NCBI RefSeq assembly: GCF_949987515.2
Contig: NC_082692.2
Coordinates: 88,545,488 to 88,609,487 of the forward strand
Source of the DNA: Delphinus delphis
Taxonomy: Eukaryota; Chordata; Mammalia; Artiodactyla; Delphinidae
Direction of reading: 5' to 3'
Length of the DNA stretch: 64,000 nucleotides
Under the pieces are notes generated by a model that ran no database searches, was not told the DNA's origin, and worked only from the letters and a program-made list of their open reading frames with translations. Positions 25,001 through 37,300 of this stretch are shown one piece after another (within the stretch, counting starts at the first letter, position 1; each line of letters opens with the position of its first letter). The position numbers and the translations under genes are program-made.

Positions 25001-26957
25001 TAATGTACTGATAATGTGTGGTCAAAATAGAGAAAGGTTACTTCCAGCTTGTGCACTACTAAAAGGTGTCAGGGAAAAGGCAGAACTTTTGAAAGGCAAA
25101 GACAAAATTCCATTTCAGTTATCATTTCTCTGAAACAAAATACATGTTCAAGCCCTATTTAATGAGCATTTGATTTTTAGCAGTGTTTGTCACAGTGTAG
25201 TCTAGTGCTGTTTGAGAAGATCTGAAGTGTTAAAATGTGATCTGAATACCTTTCTCAAGTTCTGAAAGACCTTCCCACGTATTATAAAAAAAGAACCCTC
25301 CCTAATTTGAAGTGGGCTTACAGAAAGCCAAACGTATTTGGAAGATGGTACCGTCACAGCATCTGCGTTTAGGGAGCCAGCCTAATGCCTGCTTGACTGG
25401 CAGAGAGGTCAGGGGTATGGGCATCCTGAGCCATCGTAGGGATGTTTGGTGCCAGTGACCTTGCGAAGTGATTTTCAGTTTTAAGATGTCCAGGAAACCA
25501 GTAGGAAAACACAGCACTATCTTTTTTTTTTTTTTTGCAGTTGGGTTAATTTCTCCTCCATGTTTCAGAGTACTGCTATTTCTGCGTTCTCTAGTCTTTT
25601 CTAGGACCTCATTCTTAGTCATGGAAGCTCAGATAATGCACATATGGTCATTCTGTGGTCAGTTTTGTAAACATAATATGCATGTGAAATGAAAAAAAGG
25701 GGAAACAGGAAAGTAATGATAAGGACTTCAAATATTAGGGTCTGACTATGAAATATCAGGATTCTCTAAATTCTTGTTTATTTGTATAATCTCACAACTT
25801 TAAGTAATTTTACTTTTTAAAGAAGGTACAAAAATGAATACCCACAATATTGATTAGTAATGGATCTTCTTCCTTCTGATAGCTCTCTGAATAATGCACC
25901 CTGTGTTAATTGCTATGAATTTTTTATTCATACCTAGAAATACACAAAACTCCACAGTTCTCTTGGAAGAAGTGCTTCCGTTGGTAGAGTTTATAAAGCA
26001 GTAGTTACAGTGATGTGACATATCCTTACAATGAATAATTATGTGCATCTACTAAGTAACAGTGTCAAGGCATAATGTAGAGATTAAAAGTTGAGAGCTT
26101 AAACACAGCCAGCACACACACATACTCACATACGTGTATGTAATTGCTCTTTTGCAAATCTACAGAACCTCACTTATGTTGCATTCACTCTCTTAGGCTA
26201 TGCTTTCTCATAAAGCATTCATCAGCAAAGTGAAAACCTCTTAAAATTGTCAGTGGGTTTGCTTATGCCACTGTATGCTTATTGAGGGCAAAACGTGACA
26301 TCTATTTCTTGGCCACATACTAGGTGATTAATTATAAAACTGTTCTGTGCATTGAACCATCTCTCGCAAAAGGTTTACAACTTGGCTTTGACAACGGTGT
26401 CATTGACATCTGTTGAATGATTCAATGGTGAAGTTTACCTCTGGGTTTGCCATATTACGATTTCTAAAATTGTTTGACTTTCAACATTTCCACTCGTTTT
26501 TCATTTATTGGCTCCATGGATCGGTCCGTTTTATCAAATTTGTCAACTGCCAGCCTAAACCTTTGAACTTTGGTATAATGAATGTTCTGAGTGAGAATAT
26601 ATATATTTGGAGATATTTTAAACCTAAGAATTTAGGATCTGAGACCTAGCTGCCAGAATATGTAAACAAAATATGGTGTTTAAAAAATACTGCTGTATTT
26701 TAGAGGGACACTACTGATCAGGTGATATTTCAAATCTGATGTCTAATGGTACAGCTTTAAACTGAAGTACTGTGGGAGAAATAGTATTGCTGGTATTTGA
26801 AGTTTTGGCTCATTGAGGGTAAAATGTATCTTTGAGGGTATATGGCACAATAATTCTAAATACTACAGTTTTGTTTTTCTTTTTGATGTCCCATGATTTC
26901 AAATTTGACTCTCCTATATGACAATTGAAAAAAAAAATCTCCCTGCTTTTTGTATTC
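22061..26957. other. AT-rich, mostly unique DNA with a few relics
   Basis: A weak minus-strand MIR scrap lies at about 23300-23400, and an L2-like tail at about 26275-26360. About 23690-24310 reads like an ancient interspersed repeat that I cannot name ('cccctggctccccactgctc'). Open frames here (22162-22353, 22529-22747, 22936-23241, 24040-24321, 25302-25692, 25854-26048, 26413-26649) show no domains and are treated as chance. Confidence 0.35.
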
Positions 26958-27161
26958 TTTTTTTTTTTTTTTTTGCGATACGCGGGCCTCTCACTGTCGT
27001 GGCCTCTCCCGTTGCGGAGCACAGGCTCCGGACGCGCAGGCTCAGCGGCCATGGATCACGGGCCCAGCCGCTCCGCGGCACGTGGGATCTTCCCGGACCG
27101 GGGCACGAACCCCCTGCATCGGCAGGCGGACTCTCAACCACTGCGCCACCAGGGAAGCCCC
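26958..27161 (-). mobile_element. CHRS-like SINE
   Basis: Complete minus-strand short CHR SINE: T-run tail at 26958-26975 and tRNA-like head ending 'ccagggaagcccc' at 27161. A 12-bp TSD, tgtattcttttt, sits at 26951-26962 and 27162-27173. The B-box region reads as complement of gttcgtgccccggtccggg. Open frames at 26810-27252 are produced by this element. Confidence 0.95.
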
Positions 27162-27263
27162 TGTATTCTTTTTAATGTTGTCAGGAGAAGAATTAAAGCG
27201 ACTATTACCTTTTATAAAGCTAAGGAGAGTGAATTCTGAAATAATGCACTAGAGAAAGCTTTT

Positions 27264-27444
27264 TTTAAATTTATTTATTTTGACTACACCAGTTCTTAGT
27301 TGCAGCATGTGGGATCTTCATTGTGGCATGCGGGATCTTTAGTTGCAGCATTTATGCGGGATCTAGTTCCCCGACTAGGGATCAAACCCAGGCCCCCTGC
27401 ATTGGGAGCACGGAATCTTACCCACTGGACCGCCAGGCAAGTCC
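27264..27444 (-). mobile_element. Short CHR-1-type SINE
   Basis: Minus-strand tRNA-derived SINE of an older type, with body 'ttgcagcatgtgggatctt', head complement 'ccactggaccgccaggcaag', and an exact 15-bp TSD (ctagagaaagctttt) at 27249-27263 and 27445-27459. It lies about 90 bp from the previous SINE in the same orientation. Confidence 0.9.
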
Positions 27445-27459
27445 CTAGAGAAAGCTTTT

Positions 27460-28299
27460 ATGAATAAAATAATGATCTCTGAACCCTAGAGTAGTCAATT
27501 TCCATCAGACCCGTTTATAAAAAAGAAAGAAAGTTTGTGCTTACAGATGGCACTAGTAAGATGTGACTTTGCTCGAAGAATCTCAACGTCATATTTCCCT
27601 TAACGCTGGTAATTGCCTGTGAGTAGTGGCAGTATACTCAGGAGACTTACTTCCTCCTTAGGCACGTGCCATCGACCGCTCAAGGCGCGTTGCTGGACGT
27701 TACATTGACACTCACCAAGGGGACCGTACATTTTGAGAAAGGGCTCCTAAATATTCACACCTGGATAACTAGCATTTTACCGTTTTCTAGCATTTTCCCA
27801 ATTCGGCAGTGGTTTCTGCATGCCACACCGAGACTTCCTTTCTTCAGCAATGCTGGTTAATGGAAATGCCTTGATAGAGGCTCCAAAGCTAACAGCAAAT
27901 TCAGCAGTGCAGAAAGACTCCAAATCGTGTTCTTCTTCTTTGTCAGTATTTTCACTAGGGCCATGTAAGATATTAAATCACCTGGAATTAGGTATGTGCC
28001 ATTTCAGCTACACTTCGAGCTCAATCTGCTACAAGCTGCTTGTGCTGATTAGCAGTTTACAAGTCTGCAGAGGAAGGAAATTTTTACTAGCTTGATTTTT
28101 TCCCCCTTCAGTCCTGTGTGCATCAGGGGAGGAATTGTCTTCTGTGCAACTTGGTCTGACCAGATTGATGCTGGCAAGGAACCATATCAGAAAAATTTAC
28201 CTATGGGGCTGTAGCTATGCTCCCAAATAGAAGACAGAAGAACCAGCGTCTTCAAGTGAAGTGTGTGTGTGTGTGGTATGTGCGTAGTTTTGATTTCAA
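27460..28299. other. Unique DNA with short TG run
   Basis: No gene seen. A (GT) run occupies 28261-28275. The overlapping frames at 27666-28095 have no recognisable domain. Confidence 0.4.
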
Positions 28300-28803
28300 G
28301 GAGTCATTCATTCATTCCTCAAATATCTATTGAGCTGTTATAAATCCCAGGCACTGTGCTAACCATTGAGGTCAAGACAGATTCCCTGCCCTCTCATAGT
28401 TTGCCATTACTGAGAATGTCAGCCAATAAATAAATAAACAATAAAATCATTACAGGAAAGAAACAAAGGACTGTGGTAGAGAAAAATGAGAGAAGGAACT
28501 TAACTTTGGCAAGGGCTGTCTGAGAAGGTGACTTTCAAGCTGAGCCAGAAAGGGGAGAAGGCAAATAGGAAAAGAGCCAGAAGAGCAGAGTTGCAGGCAG
28601 AGGGGCAGGGAGTGGAAAGGCAGTGTGGAAGACACGAATTTGGCGTCGTCTGGAACTGACAGAAGGCTGAGACCTGGAGTGCAGTGAGCGTGGGAGAGCT
28701 TGGCACGGGTGAGGTTAAGGCAGATCACATAAGGCGTTCTAGGTCATGCATGAGAATATGGATTTTAAGTAACTTCAAAAAAATCCAGGCAGTTAAGCAA
28801 CTT
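28300..28803 (-). mobile_element. L2 LINE 3' region, part 1 (split)
   Basis: Minus-strand L2-like text: 'cattcattcattcctcaaat', 'aggcactgtgctaaccattg', 'agattccctgccctctcata', then 'gtctgagaaggtgact' and 'aagagcagagttgcaggcag'. It is interrupted at 28803 by a LINE-1 insertion and resumes at 29684. Confidence 0.55.
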
Positions 28804-29175
28804 AAAAAATCATTTATACAATTTTAAAGGTTACTTTCCATTTACAGTTAATACAGAATATTGACTATGTTCCCTGTGTTGTACAATACATTCTTGAGCC
28901 TATTTTACACCCAAGAGTTTGTGCCACCCAGTCTCCCACCCCTATATTGCCCCAATACTGGTAACCACTAGTTTGTTCTTTATATCTGTGAGTCTGCTTC
29001 TTTTTTGTTATATTCACCAGTTTGTTGTGTTTTTTAGATTCACACATAAGTGGTATCGTACAGGATTTGTCTTTTTGTATCTGACTTATTTCACTTAGTG
29101 TAATACCCTCCAAGTCTGTCCATGTTGCTGCAAATGGCATTATTTCATTCTTTTTTATGGCTGAGTAGTATTTCA

Positions 29176-29213
<38 letters not shown>

Positions 29214-29683
29214 ACGTGTATACCACATCTTCTTTATCCATTCATCTGTTTACAGACACTTAGGTTGCTTCCATATTTTGGCAGTTGTAGATAATGCTGC
29301 TTTGAACATTGGGGTGCATGTATGTTTTCAAATTAGTGTTTGTGGGTTTTTTTGGATATATACTCAGGAGTGGAATTGTTGGGTCATGTGTTAGTTCTAT
29401 TTTTAGTTTTCTGAGAAACCGTCATACTGTTCTCCATAGTGGCTGCACCAATTTACATTCCCACCAACAGTGTACAAGGGCTCTCTTTTCTCAACATCCT
29501 CACCAACGTGTATTATTTGTGTTCCTGTTAATGACAACCATTCTGACAGGTGTGAGGTGATATCCCATTGTAGTTTTGATTTGCATTTCCCTGATGACTG
29601 GCGATGTTGAACATCTTTTTATGTGCCTGTTGGCCATCTGCATTTCCTCTTTGGAAAAATGTCTATTCAGTTATTCAGGTGGT
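28804..29683 (-). mobile_element. LINE-1 3' fragment inserted in L2
   Basis: Minus-strand L1. Its 3' UTR side is at the left ('ccctgtgttgtacaataca'), and the C-terminal part of ORF2 is at about 29080-29680; the antisense frame there shows residues of the YYSAIKKNEIMPF type, which is typical L1 ORF2. The 11-bp duplication ttaagcaactt occurs at 28793-28803 and 29684-29694. A TG tract at 29176-29213 replaces the usual TA-rich spot within this region. The frames at 28865-29560 are L1 by-products. Confidence 0.85.
29176..29213. repeat. (TG)n microsatellite inside L1
   Basis: About 16 uninterrupted TG units following 'cagtgta' and preceding 'cacgtgtatacc'. Confidence 0.95.
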
Positions 29684-29694
29684 TTAAGCAACTT

Positions 29695-29865
29695 GATCTG
29701 ATTTATGTTTGTAAAAAAAAAGAATCGCTTTTGCTATTGTGTGAAGAGTAGATTATGATGGAGAGCAAGATCTGTTGGTTTTCTACATGGGAGATGAGGA
29801 CGATTTGGACTTGAACCAGGGTGTGATAGAGGGGATTTTGTAAGCGAGACTGTTTATTGTACTTC
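29695..29865 (-). mobile_element. L2 LINE 3' region, part 2
   Basis: Continuation of the split L2-like repeat: 'acttgatctgatttatgttt' and 'tttgctattgtgtgaagagt' follow the same order as the known repeat after its first part. Confidence 0.5.
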
Positions 29866-30559
29866 TAATAAGATGATATGGGTGGTTTGGGGCTTGTTAT
29901 AAGGAATAACACACAGCCCGTGCAGGCAGAAAACCTACACAGGAAACAACCAAAGAATAAGGAGTTGTGTGATGACAAGGTTTAAGATATTTGTTTCCAT
30001 GCTGCTTAGTAGCAGAGTGAGTTGTATGAGCCCCGGGGCGGCTCAGGGCCGGGGTGAGTGACATTTAGTGAGCTTCTGGTCTGGATGAGGGCATGCAATT
30101 GCAGAAAGAGTACATGCACACTACTCTGGGAGCACCTGCTTATTAATTTGTACAGCAGTTTTGTGTTGGGGGTAGAAGATGGAAGACATTTTCCATTCAA
30201 TTATTGATCATAAGCATGATGTGTGTTGGTTGAAATGGTGAGATAATTGTTTCAAATAGAATTTAGATATCTTTTTCTCTTGCTATATATTAATGTTTCC
30301 TATTAAGTGTCCCCAAGTCAATATAGGACACATTACCCACCTCCCTCCTTCCTAGGAAAGAACCATTCTACCGTTTAAAGGTTTACTGAATAGAAAATAA
30401 AGTACACTGACTTTAATCCAGATGCCTACCCTATTTTTTGGCTTGTAGATGTCAAACACTGCTAAATGTGTTCTTCTAGGAGGATTAAAGTTTACACTTT
30501 GGGTATTTATTTTCAAATCTATGTGAAAAATATCTATCACTTATGCTGAGAATGACAGA
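29866..30559. other. Unique DNA
   Basis: No feature supported; the minus-strand frames at 30006-30200 and 30352-30540 have no recognisable motif. Confidence 0.4.
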
Positions 30560-31700
30560 AAGAACGAAGAATAGTTTTTAAATTGATAAGAAAAAAAGAT
30601 AACACAATGGGAAAATGGGCAAAGAGAGAGCACCCATTTCAGAAAAAAGAGGCTCAAAATATATATAACAATATTTAACTTTTTGAGTAATCAGGACTGT
30701 GCAAATTAAAATCACAGTGAAAACAAACTGTGGTTCATCCACAGCATGGACTACTACTCAGCAGTACAAATAGTGAATGCTGATATACACAGTAACAGAA
30801 ATGACTCTCAGAAGCATTGTGCTTAGAGAAAGGAGTCAGACAAAAAGTCAAACGGTGTGTGATTTCGTTTATCGATATATGACATTCTGGGAAAGACAAA
30901 ACTGAAGGGACAGAGGTACGATCAGTGACTTCAGGGACTGATGGGTGGGGGTTGGAGGTGAGGAGATGGATATTTTCTATTTTGATTACAGTGATGTTTA
31001 AACAACGGCATGCTTTTGTCAATACCCGTTGAATTGTTCATTTAAAATGTGGTAATTTTATGGTATGTGACTTATACCCCAATAAAGCTGATTTTTAAAA
31101 TATCACAGTGAGAAGCTGCTTAACATTTATTAGGCTACAACAATGAAAACCTCTAGTGCTGAATGTTGTGAAGATTCCAGGAAGTGGAAGCATTCATACT
31201 CTGCTGGTACGAGTGTAAAGTGACATAATCCCGTTTTGGAGGAGGAATTCGCAAGAGCTAGAAAGGTTGAAAATGTTTACACCCTGCAATGCCCAGCCAC
31301 ATGCTCATCCACATGCCTGCTACATGATCACCCAAGAGAAATGCTCACACATGTGCTCAAGGAGAAATATACAAGTATGTTCCATGCAACCATTTATAAG
31401 TGAAAAACAAACAACAACAAAAAAACCCCAAAAAACAACCCCCCCAAAACAACAAGCCAACCTAAATGTCCTTCTAAAGGGAATGAATAATTTGACATAT
31501 ATAAAATATTTAATATATAGATCTTGAGTTTTATAGAATAGTTCAAATGAATGAACTAAATCTAAATGCAGATTTTGAAAACAACAGTTTACCTGAAAAA
31601 AAGCAAGTCTCAGAAAGACACCTTGCGGATGGTACCAATTATGTGAATTAAAAAAACTCATACAAAATTATATTGTCTTTGTAGAAAAATATAAAACATG
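30560..31700 (+). mobile_element. Old L1M LINE-1 3' blocks
   Basis: Plus-strand old LINE-1 3' text: 'gcatggactactactcagca', 'gagaaaggagtcagacaaaa', 'ttcatttaaaatgtggtaat' and 'tatggtatgtgacttatacc', ending 'aataaagctgattttt' at about 31100. A second old L1 segment follows ('actctgctggtacgagtgta', 'ctaaatgtccttctaaaggg', 'aatgaatgaactaaatctaa'). An A/C-rich low-complexity run sits at 31407-31458. Coding capacity is lost. Confidence 0.65.
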
Positions 31701-31757
31701 TCTTGTTATACACCAAGTGGATTATGTTGGTTCTTTCTGGAAGTAAAGGGAAATGGA

Positions 31758-31873
31758 TTTTTTTTTTTTTCTTTTTTGGCCACACCATGCGTCATGCGGA
31801 ACTTCCCCGACCAGGAATCAAACCCACTACCTCTGCAGTGTGGAGTATTAACCACTGGACCACCAGGGAAGTC
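31758..31873 (-). mobile_element. Very short CHR-type SINE
   Basis: A 116-bp minus-strand SINE: T-run at the left, tRNA-like head complement at the right ('accactggaccaccagggaa'). TSDs gggaaatgga (31748-31757) and gggaagtgga (31874-31883) differ at one base. It has lost most of the body after the tRNA-like region. Confidence 0.85.
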
Positions 31874-31883
31874 GGGAAGTGGA

Positions 31884-32842
31884 ACTTAGAAAAGAAATTT
31901 AAGGGGCTTCGACTTGATTTCTTGTATTTTATTTATTTAAAAAGTTGAGTTATGAAGCAAATATGACAAAATATTAGTATTTGTTAATTCCAGATGGCAA
32001 TCATATAGGTATTTCTGTATTACTTTTCTGTATTCAAATTTCTTCATAACACAAAAACATCTAAGCTACATTGTGAAATTGAAAATTCAGAGTTAGTGGT
32101 TTTGAGTCCTCAGTTGTGGAAACATTATCGTTAGAAGACTGATATATGAGTTTGTTTCAGCTCCTGATTACAATGCCAGCATATCAGAGTATTTACCTGT
32201 ACTAGACTGTAAACGTATTCCAAGATTCACTTGCTTAGACCTAAGGGAAATCTCATGCCTTTCCACTTTCAACATGGTAGTTGTGAAAAACTAGGCAAAA
32301 AAAAATCAACTCAGTCTCTTCTTTAAAAGAGTAGAGGGGATCTACATAGTAACATTCCAGTACTTACACAAAGTTCAAAGACATACTTTAGTAACACTTG
32401 CAATATCAGATAATCTTCCCAGTGTTCTTCTCAGTTCTGTAAGTGTTCTTATCTTATCTTGGAATATACATGAGCACACCACTGAAGAGAGTTTAAATTA
32501 CTTGTTTCATATTAAGTTAATAAGACTGTCGATGCTGTGTTTAACTTATACAAGATATTAATCCATTTTACCTTAATATTAAGTGGCTTAATTTATGAAA
32601 ATATTTTATGTGCTCAATGATTAATATGAGACTATCTACATGACAAATCTTATTTAAAGACTTAAGTGTCTGTAAAAAGCAGTGTCATTTTAATTTTGGC
32701 TTATAAATATAATATTACTTCATCTTCTTATAAAATAATTAGAATGAAGGCAGCATTTGTATGAACCCAAAACAAGTACCAAAAACTGTCCCTCAAAATT
32801 AAAATGTGAGTTCTTATCTACATATTGCTATACACAACCTAC
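31884..32842. other. AT-rich unique DNA
   Basis: No gene or repeat recognised. Confidence 0.4.
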
Positions 32843-33325
32843 ATTAGTTTCCTATTGTTGCTATTAACAATTACCACCAATTTAGTGGCTTAAATTTCTT
32901 CTCTTACCATTCTGGAGGCTACAGGTCCTAAAATCCAGATGTCAGTAAGGCTGTGCCCCCCCTAGAGCCTCTAGGGGAGAATCTGTTTCTTACATTTCTC
33001 AGCTTCTAGAGTTTACCTGCATTGTCTCACGGCCCCATTCTTCATCTTCAAAGCAAGCAGTGTATAGCATCTTTTAGTTTCTTTCTCGGCTCTGTCCTTT
33101 TATTCCCTTTTCTGACTCTCACCCTCCTACCTTCTCCCTGTAAGGACCCTGTGATTACATTGGCTCCATTCACGTAATCCAGGATAATCTCACTGTCTCA
33201 ATATCCTTAATTTAATCATATCTGCAAAGTCCATTTACCATGTAAGGCAACATACTTACAGGTTTCAGGGATTAGCATGTGGACAACTTTGGGAGTCATT
33301 ATTCAGCCAAACATACCACCCTTCA
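32843..33325 (-). mobile_element. MaLR LTR (MLT1 type)
   Basis: The reverse complement of an MLT1-type LTR can be followed: 'acattagtttcctattgttg', 'taccaccaatttagtggctt', 'agagcctctaggggagaatc', 'taatccaggataatctcact', 'tttaatcatatctgcaaagt' and 'caggtttcagggattagcat'. Solo LTR, diverged. Confidence 0.7.
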
Positions 33326-34238
33326 AACTATTTTCTGGTTGAAAGATTCATAATATTAAGTGACCTTTGGGTGAAAGCTTTATGGTCCATCACTGTCATA
33401 TGATATAAAACAGTGATACCTAAGTGAACTGTTATAGGAAAACAAATATGCATGGTGATGTTAATATTAGAAGGTAAATGTCCTCTAAGTGTTGACCCAT
33501 AGAGTTAACTTTTGTATGGGTGCTATACCATCTTTCTTTGGGACTAATCTGCTTTTCAAAACGTGGTCAATTTTTGTAGTGAAACTGCTACTGTATCACG
33601 TATAAAGAATAAGACCTATCTGTGAAGATTGTTGCAATTACTAAATGGATTATTCTTTTAAAAACTGTTAGAACAGTGAGCAGCATGTAGCATTTGCTAA
33701 AAATGTATTTGCTGCAATTGTGAACATTATTAGATCCAGTGAAGTATCAAAAACCATGTTGGTTACATCAAATTGCAGAGTTCTGTGGGAGAGAAAAGTG
33801 CAGAAAATTGATTGAAAGAACTCAGAAGGACTGTGTTAGGTACTAATTGACTAGAGGATTAAGTATATAAACCTTTTATTCTTTCAACGTGTAATACTGA
33901 GCTCTGAGTGTATACCAACTTCTCCATTAAGTTCAGGAACAATAGTGAGCAACTGGATTGCTACCTACGCTAAAAGAACCTACCGTCTAGCTCAGTAGGT
34001 AGACGATGAATAGATGAATAATAAGTGCTGCGATGGAAGCTATACAGGGTATCAGACTGTCCTTTATGAAGCGTGTCTTAGTCCTGGTCAAAATATTTTC
34101 TTGTTGAAAATGGAAAAGTTTTGGTGAACACTGAAATGCATGTCAGATTAATTCATGCCTATTATTTCAGGAAAATAATTTCACCAGGAGTCTTCATGGT
34201 AAAATTAATATTTATATCATACAAGAAAGTAGCAGGTG
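33326..34238. other. AT-rich unique DNA
   Basis: Possibly an L2 scrap at about 33890-34060. Nothing else supported. Confidence 0.35.
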
Positions 34239-34240
34239 TA

Positions 34241-34356
34241 TTGGGTTGGCCAAAAAGTTCGTTCGATTTTAAGTAAAAAGACACAATTTTCATTTTCACC
34301 AAGGATTTTATTGAACACCCTATTCACTAACCGAACGAACTTTCTGGCCAACCCAG
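34241..34356. mobile_element. Mariner MITE-like remnant (116 bp)
   Basis: A TA target duplication (34239-34240 and 34357-34358) flanks 25-bp inverted ends: ttgggttggccaaaaagttc at the left and its near-exact inverse at the right, with two mismatches. About 60 bp of internal sequence remain, so there is no transposase gene. This is the mariner type common in cetartiodactyls. Confidence 0.95.
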
Positions 34357-34358
34357 TA

Positions 34359-37300
34359 GATATTACCAGGGTTTATAAGGACCATAAATGGTAGCCATCT
34401 CCTTCCCACCCCATGTTCATCTTACTTTTAGTTTAATAACCACCTATGAATGCCCATCTGTTAAAACCAAGTACGGAGCCGTCTCGTAGATCACTTTTAA
34501 TATTTGTTTCTGCCTAACTGTGTTCATAGAAAAGTTATATGAGAAGAAACATAAGGAGACAGGAAGTGATACATCCACCCGGAGAAGCAAGACCTGAAGT
34601 TGGGGTCTAGAGTAGCACTGGGTGTGTGTGCTCCGCTTAGTGATGCTGCTGAGATATCAGCGCTAGTTCCTTGGACTAAGTAGGCGAGTATTGTGCTTCT
34701 GAGCTAAATGAGAAAAAAAAATGAACTAACCAAAACCCTGTCTTTTTTCTTAACGTTCTTATTATTATATGAAAATAAGAGCTAAAAGGCTCATGTCATT
34801 TTGAAAGACAGTAGGTGACATGTGGCACGGCGCTGGCACGTGTGGGCCCTTGCTACAGTTTTTGTGCTGACACGTCACTGCAGAAATGTAGCCTGTCTTT
34901 ATTGCTTTGGAGGCTTCCAGCCTTTCAGGCAAATTGCTCTCCTTTGTGCGCCTGTATTCTTTTCTCCTCCTGGATTTTCCTCTTTTGGTCTCTCCTCACT
35001 TTTCCCCATCTTTCTACTCTTTAAGATACCTGTACTCTTTGCTTCTGACCTCCCACTGGCAATTTTGCTCTGTTTGATTCCAACAGTGGAGTAAAGGGAT
35101 GGAAACCAGCCAATACCTGTGAGTGCACCTGGGGCTCCCTGGGATGTCTACACTGGCTCCAGGAAGATGATTGACAGCATTTCTCTTTTTCTCAATTTCG
35201 CTTATTGCAATTAATGCCCTTGTGTATTAATCGATCTATAGATGGATTGACATATCGATCAATCCATGCATCCATTTATTTTGGCATGCAGGTTTGGTAT
35301 AGAGGTAGACAATGCCTAACTGGGTTTCATCTATGACAAGATTGCTGTCAGGATTACAGAATCAGGGCTCAGAAGAAGTTAAGACCAAATTTAATGAGGT
35401 TATTGGAATATTTAACAATAATATGTCTTCTTCAAGGGCATTTCAATTCAGTTGAGTATGTAATGAAGGCACAGGGCAGTTTTTGAAGAATCACTTTGCC
35501 TCTATCCAAGTGATATGCTTTTGGATGGAATTACATTCAATCTAAGAGTTGAAAAATGTCCCTAAAAGGCTTACCCCAATCATCCCCCCCCAAAAAAAAA
35601 ATTGAACTGTTTTTCTGATTAAACTGTGCAGAATTGTCTATTTATCTGTTAAGTGTTCAAGGGAATACCTACAGATGAATGTAAACATCTTTACTTATAT
35701 GCTCATGTAAGTGTAAGTACATGTGTAACAGGTACATGTATAATCATTTTACTATCTTTAAAATGATTATACCTAAATGCTTACTTTATTTCTAGTTATT
35801 TTTGTAGTGGAATAAGCCAGATTATAATTTACATAAATTGAATGCACACAAGACTACATATCTTCGAGTGGTATATCATGTGGTAATACGATTTTGTAAT
35901 GGCTCCTTCGCCCCTGTGAGAGCCCACTGACATAGGATAGCAGTAGATTACTATCAAATCTAAGAAGATAAGTGTGGCATCTTTTTCATGTAGATTTCTA
36001 AATCCTTTGTTACTTTGAAATAAGCTTAATGGCATATTTTAGACTCAAGATAGACTGTCTTCTGGTTCCTGGTGATTGATTTAATGGTGGATTTGACCAT
36101 ATGTGTATTAGATATGGAAAATAATGTCCGTTAAGTGGCGTAAGAATGTTCTTTTAGGGGGGAAAAAGTGATTTAAATCATTAGGTTCTCATGGGATCTC
36201 ATTAAAGTTCTCTTTCTTTAATACATTGTGCAGCCTAATAGTTATCAGGCATCCTGCAGTGTGCATTGCTGATAGGTTAGTTTACACAGGATTAATTGTG
36301 TAATTTTGCAAACAATCAGCACGGTGAGCATTGATTTTTGTATTAGCCTGCGTGTTGTTTCTAAGGAGATTCTGCTTTCTATTTTAAGGCGGTGTTACAT
36401 TTCACCGTTTATTAATTATAATTTCTCCCAACTTGGTTTATGTCTGATACAATTTATTAAAAGTCTGTCCTAATCTTTTTTTCTAATTGTTATTTCCTTC
36501 AGAAACTTCATTAATTTTGACCACTGATGTGTAAAAATGACAGGAAAAAATGCTATTCCCCAAACGTTCACTGACCAGCTAGTTTTCCCCTTGTGTCCAT
36601 CCATAAGTTCCACAAATTTTGCCCTAAACACAGAAGCGAATTCAGTGGCATCCACTGCAAGTACACTAAGTGAATAATTAATGCAAGAAATAACCTGAGA
36701 ATATTACATTTCCTAACCAAAAGAATGTGAATGTCCGAAGTAGAGTTGGCTTTTCTGAAATTAGTCCATTTTCTAGAATATATAGGTCTCTAGAGCATAA
36801 TATTTCCTGAAATATTTGTGGATATGGAAGTATTAGAGGAAAGGATTTTTTGCTTGAATTTTCCAGATAATTAATTCAGCTCTCAGCTACTAGTTTCTTC
36901 ACTCTTGTGGAATTATAAAATGCCTATTGAGATTTCTGTGTGATCCTTATGTCTGGGCTCAGATTATACTTTGTAATGTTTTAGGTGGCTTTGAGAAAAC
37001 AGAAAATAACGTTGATTGCATGCAATTTTAGCCTTAATCTGTTTCTGGTCTTGAACTTGCAAATTAATTACGCGCCTGTACCCCTCCTCCGTCCACCATC
37101 CCAGCCTTCCTTAGATAAAATTTCCTCTCTCCATTTCACTGAGGGCTCACTAAGGGAAGGAGTTGAACCCCTCTTAGTGTTTGCTGCTTTTGTTTTGTTT
37201 TGCTTTGGATGCATCCTCCCACCCCGAGCTTCTGCCTTATTATAAAGACCTAATAAGGAGCTGTACAAAGTAAGTACTTAAGAATGTGTGCTGGGTGACC

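Noticed and set aside
26810..27252. Several overlapping open frames with GC-rich products
   Set aside because: They lie in the CHRS SINE at 26958-27161; the same peptides recur at every CHR SINE in the window (38053-38341, 40629-40935, 54634-55066, 55623-56033).
28865..29560. Frames containing His-Thr or Val-Cys runs
   Set aside because: Translation of a TG/CA microsatellite inside LINE-1.
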